Assembly: GCF_004005495.1 (NCBI RefSeq)
Contig: NZ_RZYA01000003.1
Span: 310,001-374,000, forward strand
Direction of reading: 5' to 3'
Length of the DNA: 64,000 nucleotides
DNA from: Streptomyces antnestii
GTDB lineage: Bacteria; Actinomycetota; Actinomycetes; Streptomycetales; Streptomycetaceae
Shown here: positions 59,427-64,000 of the stretch, piece after piece
How the letters are laid out: each line of letters opens with the position of its first letter
Numbering within the stretch: position 1 is the first letter of the stretch
Notes under the pieces: generated by a model
What the model was told of the DNA's origin: nothing
Seen by the model: only the letters and a program-made list of their open reading frames with translations
Databases searched by the model: none
Position numbers and translations under genes: made by a program

Positions 59427-59858
59427 ATGACAACGATGCCGAATAGGACACGGTCAGGACACGGGGGGCCCGGTAGCGGCGAAACGATCAACAGCGCCTC
59501 CATGTTCGCCGGGGCCATGCTGACGGTCAGCGGGCTGCTCAGCATTCTCATGGGCACAGCCGGCATTGCGAATGACACTTTGTTCGCTGCGTCCCGGTAC
59601 GCCTACCGGTTCGACCTGACCGCTTGGGGCTGGATTCACCTTGTGATCGGAGTGGCGCTCTTCATTGCCGGCCTGGGAGTCCTGACACATCAGAGCTGGG
59701 GCCGAGGGGCTGGCGCAGCGGTGGCGGGGATCAGCCTGATCACCCAGTTCATGTTCGTTCCGTACTACCCCGCGTGGGCCATCCCTGTGATGACACTCGA
59801 CCTTCTGATCCTGTTTGCGCTGACGAGAGGCCATATCGAGACCAGCGGCGGTCAGTGA
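59427..59858 (+). CDS. DUF7144-type membrane protein (paralogue of 14959-15459)
   Basis: 143 residues, four helices (about 28-48, 65-85, 92-113, 116-135). FDLTAWGWIHLVIGVALFIAGLGVL and SMFAGAMLTVSGLLSILMGTAGIA align with the backbone paralogue on the minus strand near 15 kb. Shorter N-terminus. Function unknown; it lies within the accessory segment, so it was probably acquired rather than duplicated locally. Confidence 0.8.
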   Translation: MTTMPNRTRSGHGGPGSGETINSASMFAGAMLTVSGLLSILMGTAGIANDTLFAASRYAYRFDLTAWGWIHLVIGVALFIAGLGVLTHQSWGRGAGAAVAGISLITQFMFVPYYPAWAIPVMTLDLLILFALTRGHIETSGGQ

Positions 59859-59924
59859 ACCCAGACGGGCCCCTTGCCAGCGGGCAAAGTGCCTCCATGC
59901 TGCCCATACTCCAGGAGCGCGATC

Positions 59925-60371
59925 ATGGCCCGGAACCGCTGTCTGATCTTGAGCTCGCCGTCCGAAGTCTGGCGCCTGCTGGCCGATGGCCACCGCTACG
60001 CGGAGTGGGTGACAGGAACCCAGCGAATCCTCGCCGTGGACCCGCATTGGCCAGATGTAGGCGCCCGGCTGAAGGTCCGCGTCGGCGCCGGCCCTCTGAC
60101 TCTCGACGACGCTTGTGTCGTCCGCATCTCCGAGCCGCGACACCGCTTGCAACTGGAAGCAAAGGCAGACCCCTTCGGCGCAGCTCGCATCGCCATGAAG
60201 TTGATCCCCTGGGGCGAGCACACCCTTTTCACCCTCGATTGGCACCCCCTCCGGGGCCCCGGCACGCGGATGCACGGACTTCCCGTGGAGTACTTCGTCC
60301 GGATCCGCAACGGCATGATGCTGACGAAGCTGGCTCGGATCGCGGTGCGCGAACACGCAGCGGGCGTTTGA
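59925..60371 (+). CDS. SRPBCC (START-like) family protein
   Basis: 148 residues from ATG 59925 (CCAGGAG ribosome site). Helix-grip fold signature: LSSPSEVWRLLADGHRYAEWVTGTQRILAVDPHWPDVGARLKVRVG at the start and LPVEYFVRIRNGMMLTKLARIAVRE as the long C-terminal helix. Polyketide-cyclase-like SRPBCC proteins bind hydrophobic ligands; here the ligand is unknown. Last gene inside the repeat-bounded segment. Confidence 0.82.
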   Translation: MARNRCLILSSPSEVWRLLADGHRYAEWVTGTQRILAVDPHWPDVGARLKVRVGAGPLTLDDACVVRISEPRHRLQLEAKADPFGAARIAMKLIPWGEHTLFTLDWHPLRGPGTRMHGLPVEYFVRIRNGMMLTKLARIAVREHAAGV

Positions 60372-60514
60372 GGCACCTTGAGGTAGTCCGGTCGCGTAGG
60401 GGGGCCGTCCACCGTCGAGGAGTGCGAAGCACCACAAGGAGCCGCTCGAAGACCCGCCCCACAGCCGTAATGGTTTGGATGCGGGGCGCGACAGCTGAGG
60501 ACAGCTGAACAGGT

Positions 60515-60548
60515 CCAGACAACGAACAAGGCCCAGGTCGCTGACCTG
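60515..60548. repeat. 34-bp direct repeat, tRNA-proximal copy
   Basis: Same 34 bp as 58505-58538; this copy overlaps the tRNA-Gly terminator. Confidence 0.85.
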
Positions 60549-60553
60549 GGCCT
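60529..60553 (-). terminator. tRNA-Gly terminator
   Basis: AGGCCCAGGTC (60529-60539) and GACCTGGGCCT (60543-60553) form an 11-bp stem just beyond the tRNA 3' end on the minus strand. Confidence 0.85.
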
Positions 60554-60559
60554 CAACTA

Positions 60560-60633
60560 TGGAGCGGGTGACGAGAATCGAACTCGCACTCTCAGCTTGG
60601 GAAGCTGATGTTCTACCACTAAACTACACCCGC
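60560..60633 (-). tRNA. tRNA-Gly (anticodon CCC)
   Basis: The reverse strand folds as a full cloverleaf: acceptor GCGGGTG/CACCCGC, D-arm with TAGTTTAGTGGTAGAACA, anticodon stem-loop CAGCTTCCCAAGCTG (anticodon CCC), T-arm GCGAGTTCGATTCTCGT and an encoded CCA. Its 3' 28 bp are repeated at 53240-53267, so it is the likely attB of an integrated element. Confidence 0.95.
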
Positions 60634-60902
60634 GTAAGACGCCGGTCAGGACCGGAGTCGTAACGTCGCTCACTGTACCCCATGCCCGGCCCCCGGTGTT
60701 TTCGCCGTGGGGTCCGGATGCGTTGTGCGTGGTGGAAGTGACTGCGGGTGAAGGGAGTTGGGGCGTACGGTGGGGCCGGCTTCGAGGGTTCTTCCGGGTA
60801 CGGAGTGCCGCCTGGAGCGTCGTCCCTTTCATCCCGTAATGTGACCCCTCGTTGTCAGCCAGAAATGGCTAGTGGCTCGTGGGGAAGGGACTCTGGGACT
60901 CG
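60634..60902. other. Intergenic region upstream of tRNA-Gly and zinc-finger gene
   Basis: 269 bp with the tRNA promoter (minus) and the promoter of the 52-aa gene (plus). AGCCA-GAAA-TGGCT (60857-60870) is a small dyad 33 nt before the ATG at 60903. No gene seen. Confidence 0.4.
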
Positions 60903-61061
60903 ATGGAGCGCACCGTCGTCCGTTGTGCCGAGGGGCACGTTTTCAGTACCGCTTCGTTCCCGATGCAGCAGGCCGACCGGCTCGGACCCGGCCGGCTGAT
61001 CCGATGTCCGCGGTGTGCGCGGCTGAGGAACGCCGTGCCGGTGGAGTTCGCGAAGCGGTAG
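60903..61061 (+). CDS. 52-aa zinc-finger-like protein
   Basis: Short protein MERTVVRCAEGHVFSTASFP...IRCPRCARLRNAVPVEFAKR. Cys8 with His12 and Cys-Pro-Arg-Cys near residue 36 form a likely zinc site. It is of a type conserved next to dcd in Streptomyces (from memory). An alternative GTG start lies at 60879. Function unknown. Confidence 0.65.
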   Translation: MERTVVRCAEGHVFSTASFPMQQADRLGPGRLIRCPRCARLRNAVPVEFAKR

Positions 61062-61132
61062 CAGGGTGTAGCCAAGGGTGTAGGTGAAGGACAGGCGCGC
61101 GGGTGCGCCGCAGTCACGGTGCAATGGCCGGA

Positions 61133-61163
61133 TTGTGGCGGGCCCGCGCGCTCTGCGTATCCT
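61133..61163 (+). promoter_or_regulatory. dcd promoter, probably leaderless
   Basis: TATCCT (61158-61163) lies six nucleotides before the GTG start, with TTGTGG (61133-61138) 19 bp further up as a weak -35. Transcription would begin at or next to the start codon; there is no Shine-Dalgarno. Confidence 0.5.
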
Positions 61164-61169
61164 CGCTAC

Positions 61170-61745
61170 GTGCTTCTCTCAGACAAGGACATCCGGGCCG
61201 AGATCGACGCCGGGCGGGTCCGCATCGATCCGTACGACGAATCCATGGTGCAGCCCTCGAGCATCGACGTGCGGCTCGACCGCTACTTCCGGGTGTTCGA
61301 GAACCACCGCTACCCGCACATCGACCCCGCGGTGGAGCAGGCCGACCTGACACGCCTTGTGGAGCCGGAGGGCGACGAGCCCTTCATCCTGCACCCCGGC
61401 GAGTTCGTGCTGGCGTCGACGTACGAGGTCATCTCGCTGCCCGACGACCTCGCGAGCCGGCTCGAGGGGAAGTCCAGCCTCGGGCGGCTCGGGCTCGTCA
61501 CGCACTCCACCGCCGGGTTCATCGACCCGGGGTTCAGCGGGCACGTGACGCTTGAGCTGTCGAACCTCGCCACCCTTCCCATCAAGCTGTGGCCGGGCAT
61601 GAAGATCGGCCAGCTGTGCATGTTCCGGCTGAGCTCGCCCGCCGAGCACCCGTACGGCAGCGAGCGTTACGGGTCCCGCTACCAGGGCCAGCGCGGCCCG
61701 ACGGCCTCCCGTTCCTTCCTCAATTTCCATCGGACACAGGTGTGA
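61170..61745 (+). CDS. dcd: dCTP deaminase
   Basis: 191 residues from GTG 61170, the normal family length. [12 protein letters not shown] start, the nucleotide-binding [11 protein letters not shown] with catalytic [21 protein letters not shown] (Glu of the active site), and [33 protein letters not shown]-terminal lid are all present. Converts dCTP to dUTP and ammonia. The leaderless promoter fits the lack of a ribosome site. Coupled or closely linked to the downstream phosphoribosyltransferase. Confidence 0.95.
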   Translation: MLLSDKDIRAEIDAGRVRIDPYDESMVQPSSIDVRLDRYFRVFENHRYPHIDPAVEQADLTRLVEPEGDEPFILHPGEFVLASTYEVISLPDDLASRLEGKSSLGRLGLVTHSTAGFIDPGFSGHVTLELSNLATLPIKLWPGMKIGQLCMFRLSSPAEHPYGSERYGSRYQGQRGPTASRSFLNFHRTQV

Positions 61746-61756
61746 GCAACAGCGAC

Positions 61757-62254
61757 ATGAGTGACGTGCGCGAGAACCTTACGTACGAGAAGTTCGGCGT
61801 CGCCGTGCGCGAGCTGGCGCAGACGATCGCCGACGACGGCTACGAGCCGGACATCGTGCTCTCCATCGCCCGTGGCGGCGTCTTCGTGGCCGGCGGGCTC
61901 GCGTACGCGCTGGACTGCAAGAACATCCACCTGGTGAATGTGGAGTTCTACACGGGGGTCGGCACGACGCTCGAGATGCCCGTCATGCTGGCGCCGGTTC
62001 CGAACGCGATCGACTTCTCGGACAAGAAGGTGCTCATCACCGATGACGTCGCCGACACCGGGAAGACGCTGAAGCTGGTCCACGACTTCTGCCTCGACAC
62101 CGTGGCCGAGGTCCGCTCCGCCGTGATCTACGAGAAGTCGCACTCGCTTGTGAAGTGCGAGTACGTGTGGAAGCGCACCGATGACTGGATCAACTTCCCG
62201 TGGAGTGTCGAAGCTCCGGTGGTGAAGCGGTCCGGGCAGGTTCTCGACGCCTGA
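61757..62254 (+). CDS. Phosphoribosyltransferase (type I PRTase fold)
   Basis: 165 residues from ATG 61757; a GTG at 61742 overlapping the dcd stop (GTGA) is in frame and equally possible, which would couple the genes. The PRPP loop VLITDDVADTGKTLKLV is intact, and IARGGVFVAGGLAYALDCKNIHLVNVEFYTG resembles hypoxanthine/xanthine PRTases. With dcd it suggests a nucleotide-salvage pair. The base specificity is not evident. Confidence 0.88.
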   Translation: MSDVRENLTYEKFGVAVRELAQTIADDGYEPDIVLSIARGGVFVAGGLAYALDCKNIHLVNVEFYTGVGTTLEMPVMLAPVPNAIDFSDKKVLITDDVADTGKTLKLVHDFCLDTVAEVRSAVIYEKSHSLVKCEYVWKRTDDWINFPWSVEAPVVKRSGQVLDA

Positions 62255-62267
62255 GCGGTTCGCAGAG

Positions 62268-62301
62268 AGAGAAGTAGATAGAGAAGTAGGCAGAGAAGTG
62301 G
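62268..62301. repeat. 12-bp triple tandem repeat
   Basis: AGAGAAGT(A/G)G at 62268, 62280 and 62292, right before the terminator stem. Confidence 0.8.
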
Positions 62302-62334
62302 GGCCCGGCACACCGTGTGTGCCGGGCCCCACTT
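62296..62334. terminator. Bidirectional terminator
   Basis: An 18-bp perfect stem (62296-62313 with 62317-62334), 3-nt loop, between the phosphoribosyltransferase and the converging Yip1-like gene. Confidence 0.9.
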
Positions 62335-62349
62335 GCGTTCGCCAGGGAT

Positions 62350-63309
62350 CTAGAACGTGCCCAGCTTGATGATCGACAGGAGTGCGATCAGCTGGATCGC
62401 GGAGGCGGCCAGTGCCTTCGGCCACGGGAGGTCGTGCGACTTGCTGACCATGACTGTGAGCAGGAAGCCCGCGACCGCCCAGGTCGCCCAGCCGATGATC
62501 TGTACGAACGGGGCGTCGCCGCCCAGGAACATCGCGAAGAGCAGGCGCGGGGCGTCCGTGATCGCGGTGATCAGCATGGCGAGGCCGACCGTGGGCTGCC
62601 AGGCGCCGTCGCCGCCGAGCTGGCGGGCCAGCGTGTGCGTGACCACGCCCAGGACGAAGAAGCTGATCGTGATCGCGACGGCGGTGGTGAGGGTGTACGG
62701 GATCGCCGACGAGAACGTGGCATTGATCACGTCCGCGCGCGCAGAGTCGAAGCCGAAGATCGCGAGCAGCCCGTAGAGGAACGTCACGATCAGGGCCGGG
62801 GCCCACATCGCGTGGTCCCGCATCTGGAGGTACGTCTGGCCCGGGCGTACGACGACCCCGGACAGGAGGTCCTTCCAGTGCAGCCGAGGCCCGACGGGCG
62901 CGGCCGGGGCCGAGCCCGCGCGGTACATGTCGCCCTGGGTGTACTGGTCGTCGCCGATGGAGAACGCCTGGGTGTGGCCCGGGTTGTTCGCCGCGTACGG
63001 GTCGTAGCCGGAGTTCTGGCCGGGGCCCTGCCCCCGACCCTGGCCCTGACCTTGGCCCTGGGGGCCGCGTGGGTCGCCGAAGTACTCCGGCTCGCCCTGG
63101 CCGCCCGGCTGGGGCCACTGCTGCTGCCCGTACGGCTGCTGAGGCTGCCGCGGTTGGCGCTGCCCGCCGTACTGGTGCTGCTGCGGTTGCCCGTTCGGGG
63201 GCGCGGGAGAGTAGCCGTACGGGGCCTGCCCCTGGGGGGCACGCTGTCCGTGCGGTCGCGATTGCGAGGCGCGGTTGTCCCGGCCGCGTCCGATCCTGAA
63301 TCCAGCCAC
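62350..63309 (-). CDS. Yip1-like membrane protein with Gln/Gly/Pro-rich N-terminus
   Basis: 319 residues from GTG 63309; TACGTT seven nucleotides upstream and no Shine-Dalgarno suggest a leaderless transcript. Residues 1-115 are disordered (GQGQGQGRGQGPG, PQQPYGQQQW). Residues 145-319 hold five helices: about 165-185, 200-225, 240-262, 275-297 and 300-317, the Yip1 domain pattern. Function in bacteria unknown. Confidence 0.8.
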   Translation of the reverse strand: MAGFRIGRGRDNRASQSRPHGQRAPQGQAPYGYSPAPPNGQPQQHQYGGQRQPRQPQQPYGQQQWPQPGGQGEPEYFGDPRGPQGQGQGQGRGQGPGQNSGYDPYAANNPGHTQAFSIGDDQYTQGDMYRAGSAPAAPVGPRLHWKDLLSGVVVRPGQTYLQMRDHAMWAPALIVTFLYGLLAIFGFDSARADVINATFSSAIPYTLTTAVAITISFFVLGVVTHTLARQLGGDGAWQPTVGLAMLITAITDAPRLLFAMFLGGDAPFVQIIGWATWAVAGFLLTVMVSKSHDLPWPKALAASAIQLIALLSIIKLGTF

Positions 63310-63435
63310 GTAATCGAACGTACCTGGTCCCGGAGAGTGAGGTGCCGGGCCCGGTGGATCGGGCCCGGCTTTGCGGCCGAGCTGTGACATCCCCTAGGGG
63401 GCCGGACAGGGCCTTGTCAGGGGTTTCACGGGTTT

Positions 63436-64000
63436 CTACTCGGCCGTCGGGAACACGGATCCGTACTGGGGCGGGTTGACGGACGACGGCAGGCGCAGGG
63501 TGCGCGGGGAGAACGCGGTGACCGGGGCGTCCTCGGCGCCGCGCAGCTGCCAGACGGCGCCGAGGGAGCCGTTCTCGCCGGGGGAGCCGACCGCGACGTC
63601 GGGCAGGCCGTCACCGTCGTAGTCGTCGGCGGTGAGGGCCGCGCCGAAGAGGTCGCCCGCCTCGGCGGCGCCGGGGACGCCGGGGGTGTCCTGCTGGACG
63701 CCGATGCCGACGGCCTTGCCCTCGGCGTTGACGATGCCGTCCTTGCCGCCGCGCAGGGCCGTGATCGCGCCCGCCTTCGCCTTGCTGCCGATCCCCTCGC
63801 CGGGGGCGCCGACGATCAGGTCGTCGTAGCCGTCGCCGTCGATGTCCGCGACGGTGAGGGCGCCGCCGAACAGGTCACCGGTCTCGGCCGTGCCGGGGAC
63901 GTCGGGGGTGTCCTGGTTGAGCGTCTGCTGGCGGTCCCAGAAGGTGCCCGTGGCGTCGCCGTACTGGATGTGGATGCCGCCGCCCTTGGTGTACTTCTCG
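63436..64000 (-). CDS. FG-GAP repeat protein, C-terminal part (5' end beyond window)
   Basis: 188 codons up to a TAG at 63436-63438; the gene continues past base 64000. Visible units: ADIDGDGYDDLIVGAPGEG and DDYDGDGLPDVAVGSPGENG, preceded by GTFWDRQQTLNQDTPDVPGTAETGD, i.e. the same seven-bladed integrin-like propeller as the protein at 54299. It ends LPSSVNPPQYGSVFPTAE with no sortase motif. Confidence 0.85.
   Translation of the reverse strand, partial: EKYTKGGGIHIQYGDATGTFWDRQQTLNQDTPDVPGTAETGDLFGGALTVADIDGDGYDDLIVGAPGEGIGSKAKAGAITALRGGKDGIVNAEGKAVGIGVQQDTPGVPGAAEAGDLFGAALTADDYDGDGLPDVAVGSPGENGSLGAVWQLRGAEDAPVTAFSPRTLRLPSSVNPPQYGSVFPTAE

Overview
The window is high-GC, densely packed actinobacterial DNA, almost certainly a Streptomyces chromosome. 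The signs are GTG and TTG starts, GTGA/ATGA translational coupling, perfect GC-rich hairpin terminators, Streptomyces-type housekeeping genes (aspS, metG, dcd), a SARP regulator, ArpA/AfsA-type signalling genes and an SCO2400-like zinc-ribbon protein. All calls are from reading the sequence; no database search was run.

Region 1 (1-30.3 kb) is mostly conserved backbone. It holds an acyl-CoA dehydrogenase fragment, an SseB-like protein, pirin, an AI-2E family permease that overlaps a PAS/GAF/SpoIIE phosphatase tail to tail, aspS, metG, an alcohol dehydrogenase and a VWA protein with a huge Glu-Pro-Val repeat region. These are followed by a FUSC permease, small membrane proteins, a fused double IclR regulator with a minisatellite linker, an orphan ParA/ParB pair, a DUF4389 protein, an acyl-CoA synthetase, an MBL hydrolase and a divergent MFS/LysR pair.

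Region 2 (30.3-49.8 kb) is a biosynthetic cluster built round two AfsA-family (gamma-butyrolactone synthase) proteins. The regulatory half carries a SARP, a catalytically degenerate IS701-type transposase homologue, two ArpA-like TetR receptors, an SDR, a HAD-fold protein lacking its nucleophile, and AfsA. The biosynthetic half is one apparent 11-gene minus-strand operon: acyl-CoA carboxylase beta and epsilon, a second AfsA-like protein, a KASIII-like enzyme with altered active site, an FAD monooxygenase, FabH, ACP, FabF, an aldo/keto reductase, a double 3-hydroxyacyl-CoA dehydrogenase and a HAD-IB phosphatase. A malonyltransferase (FabD) is transcribed divergently from it. Together they look like a dedicated malonyl-CoA supply plus a minimal fatty-acid synthase feeding a beta-ketoacyl-ACP to an AfsA-type condensation, reminiscent of methylenomycin logic but with a fuller chain-extension set. 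AT-rich GAACG..CTCTAT sites resembling ArpA-receptor operators lie before the transposase homologue and before afsA.

Region 3 (49.9-60.6 kb) is accessory and partly decayed. It has an SCO2400-like protein, remnants of a beta-propeller gene and of a response regulator/histidine kinase pair, and then a 7.3-kb segment bounded by a 28-bp direct repeat of the 3' end of a tRNA-Gly gene. That segment carries a methyltransferase, a secreted FG-GAP propeller protein, two divergent Cys-rich genes sharing a C-terminal tail, a split YeeE/YedE-type sulfur transporter and small membrane/SRPBCC proteins, but no visible integrase.

Region 4 (60.6-64 kb) returns to backbone: tRNA-Gly(CCC), a 52-aa zinc-finger-like protein, a probably leaderless dcd, a coupled phosphoribosyltransferase, a Yip1-like membrane protein and the 3' end of a second FG-GAP protein.
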